DNA from: Clostridium puniceum
GTDB lineage: Bacteria > Bacillota > Clostridia > Clostridiales > Clostridiaceae
DNA: 64,000 nucleotides
Reading direction: 5' to 3'
Assembly: GCF_002006345.1 (NCBI RefSeq)
Contig: NZ_LZZM01000245.1
Coordinates: 1 to 64,000 of the forward strand
The position numbers and the translations under genes are program-made. How positions within the stretch are numbered: the stretch's first letter is position 1; each line of letters opens with the position of its first letter. The notes beneath the pieces were generated by a model. It saw nothing but the letters and a program-made list of their open reading frames with translations, was not told the origin of the DNA and searched no databases. This document shows, piece by piece, positions 45,524-55,511 of this stretch.

Positions 45524-48500
45524 TTATTTTTTATTAAGAGCAGCTTTAAGAACTGGTATCTGTTGTGATCCAAACCAATACATGTCTTGCTTTCCAAATA
45601 TCTTAATTGCTTCACCAGTTATATAATCTGATTTATCAGATGCTAAAAATATAGCTAAATTAGCCACTTTTTCAGTTGGCATAGCATTTTTTCTTAGACC
45701 ACCAGGAGCCATGTTAGTTTCAACAAAAGATGGACAAATCGCATTCACCTGAATATTACTTAATTTTAATTCTTCCGCTAAAGATTTTGTAAGACCTAAT
45801 AATGCATGTTTAGATGCTGAATATGCGCTCATTAAAGGATAACCTATAAAAGATGAATCAGATCCTAAATTAATAATCTTTCCTGATTTTTGTTTAATCA
45901 AGTGAGGAACAACGAGCTTGCACATATTATAGGTACCGAACAAATTAACTTCGACTATATTTTTCCATTCATCAGCCTCAGTCTCAGTAAAACCTTCTAA
46001 TTTAGTTATACCTGCATTATTTACAAGGATATCTATTTTTCCAAATATTGAAATGATCTTATTTACTGCTTCCTCAACTGCTTTATAATCACTTATATCA
46101 CTTATTATAGAAATAACTTTTCCGCCTATTTTTTCAATCTCACTCTTAGTTTCTTCTAGTTCCTGACCTGTTCTAGATATAATTGCAATATTAGCATCCT
46201 CTTTAGCCATTTCAATTGCTATGGATTTTCCAATTCCTCTTCCTCCACCGGTTATAACTACAACTTTATTTGATAGACTACCTTTTCTTGTATTTTCTAC
46301 TATCGACAAAATAGGTTTTAAACTTTTACTTTGAGATACATTTTCTTTATTTTCAATGTATCTAATCATCTCCTTAACAGCTTTCATGTATTCTTCTCCA
46401 AGCTGTTTTATAGTTTCATCTTTATACATATTTCTTGAATGTTCTATTTCTAATACTAATTCACCGTTTACTATTGAAAAGAAAAATTCAATTTCTGAAA
46501 TTCTTTTTTGTCTAGGATGTGAATATCTTCTATCAAGTCCGTCTTTTGCAAATTCAAACACATCATATTGGGCAATATCTCTATTACCTAGATAATTTGC
46601 TCTTATAGAAGTTAAATTTAAATCTGGATATATATATGAAGGTAATTCATCTGATACTAAATCATAACTTATACCTTTCAATGGAATATCATTCATTCCA
46701 CCAACAATCTTTTCAATAGTTTCTAACCATTCCTCATTATGATTAATATTAATTCCTAATGGATAGTTTACGGCAAAATTTCCAACTGTTTCAAAATAAG
46801 CCTCATTACCAAATTCTCTTCCATTCATTCTATGACTTATTACAATCCATGACTTTTTGTATTTCTTTTCTAGCATCCTATATAATGGTGCCAGTATAAT
46901 ATAATATAAATTTGTTCTAAAATGTTTTTTTGCCTTAGTTTGTAAACTTGAAGTTTCTGATTTACTTAAAACAAATGTTTTTAGTTCAGCAGATTCCTCA
47001 GTATTAGCTCCTAAATCAAAATCCTTATTAATCCTGAAAGAGTAAGCTTCTGAAGGAAATTGATTTTTGTAATAATTTATAAACTCTAAAGAATTATTAT
47101 TTTTTTCTTTATTAATTTTTAAAACAAATTCCCTATATGATTTCTCTTCTATTATATTAATATCTTTAATTCCTGATATAAGCTGACCATAAATTTCCCA
47201 TATTTTCTTAAATAATATCTGATTTGATATAAGATCTGAAATAAGATGATGACCTATTACAGAAATATCATAAACAGAATCATTTACTTTTATAATCACA
47301 ACCTTCCAAAGAGGCCATCTATCTACCTGTAACTCTGTAATAATTTTATTAATTACCTCTTTAACGGCTACATCTCTTTCTTCTTCATCAATATGAGAAC
47401 CATCATAACAATCTGCTTCAATCTTTTGATCATCAGATACAAATCTTTGAATCCACTTATTTTCTTGCTTTTCTAATACACTTCTTAGAGCATCAGTGCT
47501 ATTGGTTACAATAGTCAAAGCTTTGTTAAATAAATCAAAATCTAAAGGCTGTTTATATAAAAATCTTGTATATCCAGTCCATTGATATGGATAATCAAAA
47601 TAATTTATTAAAAAGCTTTGTGCTGGTGATAAAGGAATTTCATTTGTCTCAAATTTGTTTTTCTTAAGATTTCTTGATTCCAATTTATCAGTATTTTCTA
47701 TACCAACATTGTCTTCATATATTTTATTTAACGCTTTTCTATCAAGCTTACCATTAGGTGTTTTAGGCAATATAGACATCCACTCAAAACGATGTGGAAT
47801 CATATAATAAGCAAGTTTTTTTGATATAAATTCTTTTAATTCATTATCCTTTACTTCATTTCCCGAAATACAAGCAATTAATTGCTTTTGTCCATCCGTA
47901 TAATCAACTGCAATTACAGCAACTTCATTTACATCTGGGTGTGCTCCAAGTATAGCTTCAATTTCCCCAAGCTCAACTCTAAAACCTCTTATCTTTATCT
48001 GATTGTCTATTCGTCCCAAATATTCATAACTTCCATCTGACAGCTTTGTAGTTAAATCTCCTGTTCTATATAAATACTCTCCTGGAATTTCCTTGAATGG
48101 ATTACGTTTAAATGCTTCTTCAGTTTTTTCTTTATTATTTTTATATCCTTTTGCAAGTTGAATACCACCAATCCAAAGCTCACCTATTTGCCCCTCTGAA
48201 AGTTCATTCATGTTTTCATCTAAATTTTTAATAAACACATTAGTAATCGGCTTTCCTATTGGAATTGTATTCTCTCCATTTTCACCTGGTCTCTTATCAA
48301 TAATATGACATGTAACATCAATAGATGCTTCTGTAGGTCCATAAAGATTGGCAAGTCCTGTATTTAAGCCATGTTTATCTATCCATTTTTGAATTGTTGG
48401 CATAGGAAGTGCTTCTCCACTAAAAATTAGCCATCTCAAATCTTTAAATGTATAGTCATCATCCTCTAAAGAGTTTACAAATTCACCAAATAAAGATGGT

Positions 48501-51500
48501 ACAAAATGCATTATATTTATCTTTGTATCTATTAACCATCTTGCTAATGCCCACGGATTTTTGACTATTTCATTTCTAATTGGGCATACTATACCACCAT
48601 ACATTAACGGCCAAAAAAGTTCCCAAACAGAAATATCAAAGCAACAAGATGTTTTCTGTGCTACACGTTCTCCTAATTTAAGTTTAAAAGTATCCTGATG
48701 CCATTTTAACCTATTCATATATCCTAAATGTGCGAGCATAACTCCCTTAGGATTTCCTGTTGAACCTGAAGTATATAGTATTGTCATTAAGTCATCAGAT
48801 ACATTTATGTATTCTGGATCCTTATCAGACACTTCCATCAATTCTTCTATTAACACCTGTCTATATTTGTTTTCATGTATAGTTCTATCTCCAAAATCCA
48901 AATATACAACATTTTTTATTGGACATTCTGCGGTTATTAAATTACTTAACTCTTTTTCTAATTCATGCTCAGTAAGTAAAATTTCTATCCCTGCACTATT
49001 CATTATGTACTGAATACGATCAGTTGGATAAGCTGGATCAACTGGAACATATGCAGCACCTGCTTTCAGTATACCAATCATTCCTATTAACATCATAGAT
49101 CCTGGGTATACCATTATCCCAACAAGGGAATTTCTTTTAATGCCTTGATTTCTCAAATAATTTGCAATTTGATTTGTTCTCTTATCTAATTCACTGTATG
49201 TTATTATTTCATCTTTATGCATTATAGCTATTGAATCAGGTGTAAGTTTACATTGTTTTACAATCTTCATATAAGGAATTTCTTCTCTATCTTCTAAGTT
49301 TTCATATTCCCTTAAATGTTTTTCATCTTTATAAATACTTTTTTCAATCGTTAAAGCCATTTCATTTAAAGTTCTGCATTTAAATAAATATTCTTTATCA
49401 ATTCCTTTATAAAGCTTAGCAATTCTAGATATTATTCTAATAAGCTGTAGTGAATCAACTCTAAAATCTGAACTTAAATCCTTATAAATATCATCTCTTG
49501 AAATATTTGTACAGCATATTTCAGAGCCTATTTTAATTAGCTCTGAAATTAAATTATTATCTTTAGACACTTCAAAAATTACTGAATTATCTTCTTCTCT
49601 TTCATAATTTGCAAGAGAGTTAATATTATTTATAAATTCTTTTAGTAATAAGTTAATATTATCTTCCTTAAAACAGAAACTATCATAATTGGATGTAATA
49701 ATAATACGATTATTAAATATCTCAATAAGGTTATCAATAGCTCCTGCATTAGTTGATGTATATGCTTCATAATCAACGACTTTAAGTGCACCATAACTTT
49801 TTTTAATATTAGTATCACCAACAAATGAAAGATATAAATTTGATTTCAAGCTAGAACGCACAATAGCTGCTGTTGTTTTTGACATTTTACCATCTTCAAG
49901 CATATCTTGTTCCTTTGCCATTTTTGCTGCACTATATGTTTGAGCTCTATCTATTCCTTGTAATATTCTTCGCTTTATTTCTTCATCAACTTCTGTAACT
50001 ATTTTTAACCAATTCTCGTTACTATCTTTCAAATCAAAGCTTAATGCCATATTTTGTGCGAAACACCCTATAACATCAGTAGCATCAACATTGGGATATA
50101 CCTTACCACCAGTAGGTAAATTTATAATTATTTGATTATTTTCTTTATCCATATATTCTATAGTTTTTAAATATGAACTTACTAATAAAGTGAATAAAGA
50201 AACTCTCCAAGACTTTGCTTTTTCTAATAGAAGATTAGTAGTCTCTTTACTTAACCAATATTTTTTTGTTTTAACCACGGCAAAATCATTTTTATTATTA
50301 TTCTCATTAAATGGATTAAACTTATATTTTTTCTTTCCATAAGCCTGTACATATTTTTCTAAATTCTTTTTTTCTTCAAAACTACTCCAATCATTTATTT
50401 CGCAAACAACGTTATTATAATCTGATATTGACATTGCTTCTAATAAATTATCAGTGCTATCATTAATCTTTGATGAATATATTTCAATCATTTCCCTAAG
50501 AATTTGTTGATTTCCTAATCCATCAGAAACTAAATGATTATTGGCTAGTATTAATTCATATTGTGAATTGCTTATTTGGATAACCATGAATTTATGAAGA
50601 GGGAATTTAAAAATATCAAAAGTCGTATTTATAATATCTTCAATAGTTTGTTTAATTATTTGATTTTGATTTTCTTCCGATAAATTTCGTATGTCATTCA
50701 AGTCAATTTGAGGTATTATTGGATGTTCATAAACTTTAAGTTTATAGTCTTTGAAATTCTTTGCACCTTCCTTTGACACAAATTCAGAACATAAGCTAGG
50801 ATGTCTTTTAATTAATTCTAGCCAACTTTCTTGTAAAAGCTTTAAATTTAATATTCCTTCAATCTTTATTCCAGAGCAAATAGTTAAAGTTCCTACAGAC
50901 CAGTATGATACTAAAAATGGATACTGTGAATTTAAAATTGATAAATCTTTTGTTTCACCTTTATTTAATTTCTCTGAGACAGATGATCTTGTATTAAAAA
51001 ATTCCTCAAACATAGAAGTAATCTCCTCTATAGTTTGTAATGACATTAAATATGTCATAGGATAATTATTAGTGAAACCATCTATTTTTTCAGGTGGTAT
51101 AATTTTCATTAATTGATTCATTAATGTAACCATTTTTATTGAATCAATTCCTAAATCACTTTCCAAAAACATTTCACCATCAAAGTCTTCTACTTTATGA
51201 CCTGTTATATTTGATATAATTTCATATACTTGTTTTTTAACATCAATTTCATTTGTTTTTTCATGTTCATCAGTTTGTAATTCTGTACAGAAGAATTCCT
51301 CAAACATAGATACAATTTCCCCTATTGTTTGTAATGACATTAAATGTGTCATAGGGTAAACAGCAATAAAATTATCTATTTCTTCAGGTGGTATAAGCTT
51401 CATTAGTTGATTCATTAGTGTAACCATTTTTATTGAATCGATTCCTAAATCACTTTCAAGAAACATTTCGCAATCAAGATCTACCACTTTATGACCTGTT

Positions 51501-51565
51501 ATATTTGATATTAATTCGTACACCTCTGCTTTAATATCAGTTAAATTTATTTGATTAACATGCAT
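45524..51565 (-). CDS. nonribosomal peptide synthetase hybrid ACP-ACP-C-PCP-A-C-SDR
   Basis: The 2013 residues comprise tandem carrier domains (Ser44, Ser142; about 83% identical), a condensation domain (about 205-640, NNHLVSDG with His344), a carrier (Ser705), an adenylation domain (about 765-1265, LYTSGSTGNPKGV, NLYGPTEA, YLGRIDNQIKIRGFRVE), a second condensation domain (about 1290-1735, GHHLISDL with His1440) and a C-terminal FabG-like short-chain reductase (about 1750-1995, TGGGRGIG, NNAG, Tyr1915 in YSASK). The A-domain pocket residues read D-I-W-H-I-S-L-I-D-K, which fits serine. The carrier precedes A, and none follows it, an unusual order. There is no thioesterase. GGGGGAAT precedes ATG. 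Confidence 0.94.
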   Translation of the reverse strand: MHVNQINLTDIKAEVYELISNITGHKVVDLDCEMFLESDLGIDSIKMVTLMNQLMKLIPPEEIDNFIAVYPMTHLMSLQTIGEIVSMFEEFFCTELQTDEHEKTNEIDVKKQVYEIISNITGHKVEDFDGEMFLESDLGIDSIKMVTLMNQLMKIIPPEKIDGFTNNYPMTYLMSLQTIEEITSMFEEFFNTRSSVSEKLNKGETKDLSILNSQYPFLVSYWSVGTLTICSGIKIEGILNLKLLQESWLELIKRHPSLCSEFVSKEGAKNFKDYKLKVYEHPIIPQIDLNDIRNLSEENQNQIIKQTIEDIINTTFDIFKFPLHKFMVIQISNSQYELILANNHLVSDGLGNQQILREMIEIYSSKINDSTDNLLEAMSISDYNNVVCEINDWSSFEEKKNLEKYVQAYGKKKYKFNPFNENNNKNDFAVVKTKKYWLSKETTNLLLEKAKSWRVSLFTLLVSSYLKTIEYMDKENNQIIINLPTGGKVYPNVDATDVIGCFAQNMALSFDLKDSNENWLKIVTEVDEEIKRRILQGIDRAQTYSAAKMAKEQDMLEDGKMSKTTAAIVRSSLKSNLYLSFVGDTNIKKSYGALKVVDYEAYTSTNAGAIDNLIEIFNNRIIITSNYDSFCFKEDNINLLLKEFINNINSLANYEREEDNSVIFEVSKDNNLISELIKIGSEICCTNISRDDIYKDLSSDFRVDSLQLIRIISRIAKLYKGIDKEYLFKCRTLNEMALTIEKSIYKDEKHLREYENLEDREEIPYMKIVKQCKLTPDSIAIMHKDEIITYSELDKRTNQIANYLRNQGIKRNSLVGIMVYPGSMMLIGMIGILKAGAAYVPVDPAYPTDRIQYIMNSAGIEILLTEHELEKELSNLITAECPIKNVVYLDFGDRTIHENKYRQVLIEELMEVSDKDPEYINVSDDLMTILYTSGSTGNPKGVMLAHLGYMNRLKWHQDTFKLKLGERVAQKTSCCFDISVWELFWPLMYGGIVCPIRNEIVKNPWALARWLIDTKINIMHFVPSLFGEFVNSLEDDDYTFKDLRWLIFSGEALPMPTIQKWIDKHGLNTGLANLYGPTEASIDVTCHIIDKRPGENGENTIPIGKPITNVFIKNLDENMNELSEGQIGELWIGGIQLAKGYKNNKEKTEEAFKRNPFKEIPGEYLYRTGDLTTKLSDGSYEYLGRIDNQIKIRGFRVELGEIEAILGAHPDVNEVAVIAVDYTDGQKQLIACISGNEVKDNELKEFISKKLAYYMIPHRFEWMSILPKTPNGKLDRKALNKIYEDNVGIENTDKLESRNLKKNKFETNEIPLSPAQSFLINYFDYPYQWTGYTRFLYKQPLDFDLFNKALTIVTNSTDALRSVLEKQENKWIQRFVSDDQKIEADCYDGSHIDEEERDVAVKEVINKIITELQVDRWPLWKVVIIKVNDSVYDISVIGHHLISDLISNQILFKKIWEIYGQLISGIKDINIIEEKSYREFVLKINKEKNNNSLEFINYYKNQFPSEAYSFRINKDFDLGANTEESAELKTFVLSKSETSSLQTKAKKHFRTNLYYIILAPLYRMLEKKYKKSWIVISHRMNGREFGNEAYFETVGNFAVNYPLGININHNEEWLETIEKIVGGMNDIPLKGISYDLVSDELPSYIYPDLNLTSIRANYLGNRDIAQYDVFEFAKDGLDRRYSHPRQKRISEIEFFFSIVNGELVLEIEHSRNMYKDETIKQLGEEYMKAVKEMIRYIENKENVSQSKSLKPILSIVENTRKGSLSNKVVVITGGGRGIGKSIAIEMAKEDANIAIISRTGQELEETKSEIEKIGGKVISIISDISDYKAVEEAVNKIISIFGKIDILVNNAGITKLEGFTETEADEWKNIVEVNLFGTYNMCKLVVPHLIKQKSGKIINLGSDSSFIGYPLMSAYSASKHALLGLTKSLAEELKLSNIQVNAICPSFVETNMAPGGLRKNAMPTEKVANLAIFLASDKSDYITGEAIKIFGKQDMYWFGSQQIPVLKAALNKK
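50950..51555 (-). repeat. tandem duplicated carrier-domain coding repeat
   Basis: Two consecutive units of about 294 bases (51555-51262 and 51261-50967 approximately) encode the first two carrier domains of the NRPS. Over roughly 77 residues from VYE to FEEFF I count 13 differences. ESDLGIDSIKMVTLMNQLMK, including the phosphopantetheine Ser, is identical in both. Recent duplication or gene conversion is likely. Confidence 0.85.
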
Positions 51566-51719
51566 TTATATTCCCCCTTTTATTTACATTAACTTAATAA
51601 AAATTTGCTTATTTAATAATTATCTTTTATTGAATTTTTCACAAAAATATATATTCAATTTATATAACTACACTAGGCTTATTATAAATGTGAACCTATT
51701 AAATCCCCCTGTACTGAAC

Positions 51720-52541
51720 TTATAGTTTATAACTTCCTACTTTTCTAAATTTGTTATATCTATCTTCAATTAAAGTGTTTAAGTCTTTAACTCGCAATTC
51801 CTTAAGCGTAGCTAGGAGTATTTTTTTGATTTCTTCTGCTGTTTTAGCTGGATTCTTATGAGCGCCTCCTTTTGGTTCTTTTATTATGTTGTCTATTATA
51901 TTAAAATCTTTTAAATCTTGAGCCGTTATTTTCATAACCTTTGCTGCTTCTTTTGCTCGACTCCCATCTTTCCATAAAATTGATGCAAAACCTTCTGGTG
52001 AAAGAATTGAGTATATTGAATGCTCAAGCATATAAACTTTATCTGCAACTGCTAAAGCTAAAGCTCCCCCACTACCACCTTCACCTGTTAATACAGATAT
52101 TATAGGTGTTTTTAGCCTACTTAATTCAAAAAGGTTATTGGCTATTGCCTGACCTTGACCTCTCTCCTCAGCTCCAAGCCCTGGAAATGCTCCAGGAGTA
52201 TCTATAAAACAAATTACTGGTCTTTTAAACTTCTCTGCCTGTTTCATAAGTCTTAAGGCTTTTCTATAACCTTCTGGATTTGGCATTCCAAAATTTCTTT
52301 CTATATTTTCAGAGGTATTTGAGCCTTTTGTTATTGCAACTACCGTAACACTTATATCATCAAGAGCTGCAATTCCTCCAATTACAGCTTTATCATCTCC
52401 AAAGCTTCTGTCACCGTGAAATTCTATAAAGTCTTTAAAAATCGTCTCTACATAATATTGGCCTGTTGATCTGTCTTTGTGTCTTGCAATTTCAACACTT
52501 TCCCATGGTGTTACATTTGTTTTAATAAGCTCTTTATCCAT
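51720..52541 (-). CDS. accA: acetyl-CoA carboxylase carboxyltransferase alpha subunit
   Basis: This 273-residue subunit, with AccD, transfers CO2 from carboxybiotin to acetyl-CoA to make malonyl-CoA. FIEFHGDRSFGDDKAVIGG, DTPGAFPGLGAEERGQGQAIA and GEGGSGGALALAVAD are conserved. The length is short, as in clostridial AccA. It overlaps accD by eight bases and is the last fab/acc gene before the synthetase, 154 bases upstream of it. Confidence 0.96.
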   Translation of the reverse strand: MDKELIKTNVTPWESVEIARHKDRSTGQYYVETIFKDFIEFHGDRSFGDDKAVIGGIAALDDISVTVVAITKGSNTSENIERNFGMPNPEGYRKALRLMKQAEKFKRPVICFIDTPGAFPGLGAEERGQGQAIANNLFELSRLKTPIISVLTGEGGSGGALALAVADKVYMLEHSIYSILSPEGFASILWKDGSRAKEAAKVMKITAQDLKDFNIIDNIIKEPKGGAHKNPAKTAEEIKKILLATLKELRVKDLNTLIEDRYNKFRKVGSYKL

Positions 52542-53406
52542 TATTCTTCACTCCATGTAAAATAAGAATTCTATATATACATGCTCTCATATTCTTTCTC
52601 TCAACAATAGCATCTATAAAGCCTTTGGGAAGTAAAAACTCTGCTGTTTGAAAATTGTCTGGGAGGTTTTCTTTAATTGTATTTTTAATTACTCTTCTGC
52701 CTGCAAATCCAATCAATGCATTAGGTTCACTTAATATAATGTCACCTTCCATAGCAAAACTTGCTGTAACTCCGCCTGTAGTTGGGTCTGTAAGTATTGA
52801 AATATACAAAAGACCTGCCTCATCATGTCTTGCAAGTGCTGCACTTACTTTAGCCATCTGCATAAGTGAGAAAATACCTTCTTGCATTCTAGCTCCTCCT
52901 GATGCAGTGAAGATTATAATTGGAAGTTTATTTTCTGTAGCATATTCTATAAGTCTTGTAATCTTTTCTCCGACTACAGTTCCCATACTTCCCATCATGA
53001 AAAAGCTATCCATAAACGCACATGCAATAGTTATTTCTTTTAACTGTCCTATGCCAGTTACAACTGCTTCTGTACTAGTTGTTTTTCCACTTTTCAATTT
53101 TTCCTCATAACCTTCAAATTTTAGGGGATTGGTTGTTTTTAATTCCTTCCATAATTCTTTAAAGGTATTTTTGTCTAAGAATATATTTATTCTTTGCTTT
53201 GCATTTAATCTAAAGTGATAACCACAAGTAGTGCAGACGTATTTTGAATTTTCTAGATCCTCTGAGTAAATCATAGTATTACATTTATCACATTTCCTCC
53301 ACATTCCTGAAGGAATATTGGGTTTCTCTTTTTCAGTTTTCTTAATTAGTGAAGATTTGATAGTTGCATATTTTTGCTTCTTTATAAATAAATCTTTAAG
53401 AGACAT
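52534..53406 (-). CDS. accD: acetyl-CoA carboxylase carboxyltransferase beta subunit
   Basis: This 290-residue protein has the N-terminal four-Cys zinc ribbon (CDKCNTMIYSEDLENSKYVC then TTCGYHF), followed by the carboxyltransferase fold (FTASGGARMQEGIFSLMQMAK, ILTDPTTGGVTASFA, GFAGRRVI). It forms an alpha2beta2 complex with AccA. It overlaps accC by 11 bases and accA by eight, giving tight translational coupling. Confidence 0.96.
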   Translation of the reverse strand: MSLKDLFIKKQKYATIKSSLIKKTEKEKPNIPSGMWRKCDKCNTMIYSEDLENSKYVCTTCGYHFRLNAKQRINIFLDKNTFKELWKELKTTNPLKFEGYEEKLKSGKTTSTEAVVTGIGQLKEITIACAFMDSFFMMGSMGTVVGEKITRLIEYATENKLPIIIFTASGGARMQEGIFSLMQMAKVSAALARHDEAGLLYISILTDPTTGGVTASFAMEGDIILSEPNALIGFAGRRVIKNTIKENLPDNFQTAEFLLPKGFIDAIVERKNMRACIYRILILHGVKNNG

Positions 53407-54751
53407 CTTTCTTCACCATCTTTTCTTCTAGAAATGAGGTATTATAATCACCTTCTAAAAATTCTTTAGTTTCAAGTATTGATAATTCAAAGTTTATATT
53501 CGTTTTGACTCCACCTACTGCAAATTCTGATAATGCCCTATTCATCTTTACAATGGCTTCATTTCTATCTTTTCCAAAGGTTATTAACTTAGCTATCATA
53601 GAATCATAGCAATGTGGTATTTTATATCCGCAATATATTGCTGAATCTATTCTTACTCCCATTCCTCCTGGAACACACAGCTCCTCTATAGTTCCTGGAC
53701 ACGGTCTAAAGTCATGCTCTGGATCTTCTGCATTTACTCGACATTCTATTGCATGACCTTTAATTTTTATGTCTTCTTGAGTAAATTCTAGTTTTTCTCC
53801 GGCTGCTATTTTTAGCTGCTGCTTGACTAAATCTATTCCCGTAATTATCTCAGTAATTGGATGTTCCACTTGTATTCTTGTGTTCATTTCCATAAAGTAG
53901 AAATTGTTATCTTTATCAAATAAAAATTCTATAGTACCTGCATTTTTATAATCTACTGCAAGGGCTGCCTTCTTTGCAATTTCACCCATCTTTTCACGTA
54001 ATTCTATTGTAAGTACGTTTGATGGTGCTTCTTCTAAAACTTTTTGATTTTTTCTCTGCATAGAACATTCTCTTTCTGCTAAGTGAATTACATTTCCATA
54101 TTCATCAGCTAGTATTTGAAATTCAATATGCTTTGGCTCTTGAATAAACTTTTCTATGTATAGAGAGTCATCTCCAAAGCAGGCCTTTGCTTCTGACTTA
54201 GCGGTTTTATATCCCCTTAATAACTCTTCATCATTTTGAGCTATTCTTATACCTTTTCCACCTCCACCTGCCGATGCTTTTATCATTATTGGATAACCTA
54301 TTTCATTTGCTATTTCTAACGTATGTTTTTCATCTTTAATTTCACCTTCGTACCCTGGAACTACAGGCACTCCTGATATTTTCATTATCTTTCTCGCTTC
54401 TGACTTATTTCCCATCATTTGAACAGTTTGATAATCTGGTCCTATAAATTTTATGTTACACTGTTCACATATTTTAATAAACTTTGGATTCTCTGACAAA
54501 AAACCAAAACCTGGATGAATAGCATCTGCCCCTGTTAAAACACATGCACTTAAAATATTTGTTATATTTAAATAACTATCTCTAGGCATCGCAGAACCAA
54601 TACATACAGCTTCATCTGCTAATTGAGTATGAATTGCATCTTTATCCGCTTCTGAATAAACAGCAACTGTACTTATTCCCATTTCTCTACAAGCTCTGAT
54701 TATTCTAACTGCGATTTCACCTCTATTTGCGATTAGTACCTTCTTAAACAT
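53396..54751 (-). CDS. accC: acetyl-CoA carboxylase, biotin carboxylase subunit
   Basis: This 451-residue ATP-grasp enzyme carboxylates the biotin on AccB. It starts MFKKVLIANRGEIAVRIIRA, with ASAGGGGKGIR (ATP loop), HIEFQILAD, ERECSMQRKNQKVLEEAPS and EMNTRIQVEHPITE all intact. ATG 54751 is preferred, since AGGTGA lies seven bases upstream; an in-frame GTG at 54760 overlaps that site. It follows the truncated fabZ. Confidence 0.97.
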   Translation of the reverse strand: MFKKVLIANRGEIAVRIIRACREMGISTVAVYSEADKDAIHTQLADEAVCIGSAMPRDSYLNITNILSACVLTGADAIHPGFGFLSENPKFIKICEQCNIKFIGPDYQTVQMMGNKSEARKIMKISGVPVVPGYEGEIKDEKHTLEIANEIGYPIMIKASAGGGGKGIRIAQNDEELLRGYKTAKSEAKACFGDDSLYIEKFIQEPKHIEFQILADEYGNVIHLAERECSMQRKNQKVLEEAPSNVLTIELREKMGEIAKKAALAVDYKNAGTIEFLFDKDNNFYFMEMNTRIQVEHPITEIITGIDLVKQQLKIAAGEKLEFTQEDIKIKGHAIECRVNAEDPEHDFRPCPGTIEELCVPGGMGVRIDSAIYCGYKIPHCYDSMIAKLITFGKDRNEAIVKMNRALSEFAVGGVKTNINFELSILETKEFLEGDYNTSFLEEKMVKKDVS

Positions 54752-54760
54752 TATTTTCAC

Positions 54761-54973
54761 CTATCCTATAGCAAAAAGTATTTCTGTTTCACAAACTATA
54801 TTTCCATCAACTGATTCTATTTCTTTTCCTACTCCCATATAATATCCTTTAATTCCAATAATCTCACAGCATAAGCTCAACCTATCTCCAGGTGAAAGCT
54901 CATTTTTTAATTTAACTTTATTAGCTGCTGCAAATAATAGTGTTTTTTCTTTATGCTTTTCCATTGCTAACAT
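54761..54973 (-). CDS. fabZ: truncated FabZ-like hot-dog half-domain, catalytic residues missing
   Basis: FabZ dehydrates 3-hydroxyacyl-ACP and is normally about 140 residues. Here only 70 remain, matching its C-terminal half: LLFAAANKVKLKNELSPGDR, then VDGNIVCETEILFAIG. The N-terminal HRYPFLLVD and GHFPG-P-MPGV--EA segments, which hold the active-site His and Glu, are absent. The reading frame is intact, starts at ATG with AAGGGGGAAT upstream and lies three bases after accB, so it is probably still translated. It cannot be a functional dehydratase alone. It could be a fossil of an in-frame deletion or a scaffold fragment. Confidence 0.8.
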   Translation of the reverse strand: MLAMEKHKEKTLLFAAANKVKLKNELSPGDRLSLCCEIIGIKGYYMGVGKEIESVDGNIVCETEILFAIG

Positions 54974-54976
54974 TCC

Positions 54977-55495
54977 CTATTCCCCCTTAACTTTAAATAG
55001 TGGTTGTCCATACTCTACCATTTGACCATCTTTAACTAAAATTTCAACTATTTTTCCTGCATAGTCACTTTCTATTTCATTCATAAGCTTCATAGCTTCT
55101 ACTATGCAAATTATTTTTCCTATAGTAGTCTCGTCTCCTACTTTTATAAAGGGCTCACTATCTGGTGAAACTTTTGAATAGAATGTTCCTACCATTGGTG
55201 AAGTTATAACCTTTAGAATCTCATTGTCTATAGACATTTCCTTTTCAATTTCTGAATTAACTATACTTCCCAACTTTTCTTCACAAGAAGACTTGAATAC
55301 TTGACTTATTACATTTTCAGTTGCACTATTAGAAATAGGAGTTAAAGCTTTAGCTTCATCTACTCTATTTTTAATTATTCTTCTCTCTAATGATTTATCC
55401 ATTTTCATATAATCATTTTCATTTTGAAACTCAAAAAAAGCTAAAGTTGAAGAATCGACTAATTTAATTAGTTCTTTTATTTTCTCAAAATCCAT
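54977..55495 (-). CDS. accB: acetyl-CoA carboxylase biotin carboxyl carrier protein
   Basis: This 172-residue BCCP has an N-terminal helical region, a linker, and a C-terminal biotinyl domain (about 92-172) with VEAMKLMNEIESDYAGKI; the Lys in EAMKL is biotinylated. SPMVGTFYSKVSPDSEPF is conserved. It sits between fabF and fabZ, the standard clostridial order. AAGGAGGATG precedes the start. Confidence 0.96.
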   Translation of the reverse strand: MDFEKIKELIKLVDSSTLAFFEFQNENDYMKMDKSLERRIIKNRVDEAKALTPISNSATENVISQVFKSSCEEKLGSIVNSEIEKEMSIDNEILKVITSPMVGTFYSKVSPDSEPFIKVGDETTIGKIICIVEAMKLMNEIESDYAGKIVEILVKDGQMVEYGQPLFKVKGE

Positions 55496-55511
55496 AGCAT
55501 CCTCCTTTGAA

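Noticed and set aside
45524..46300. Terminal SDR of the NRPS as a standard thioester reductase (R) domain
   Set aside because: The YSASK motif and short length are those of a classical FabG-like SDR, not the extended SDR used for reductive release.
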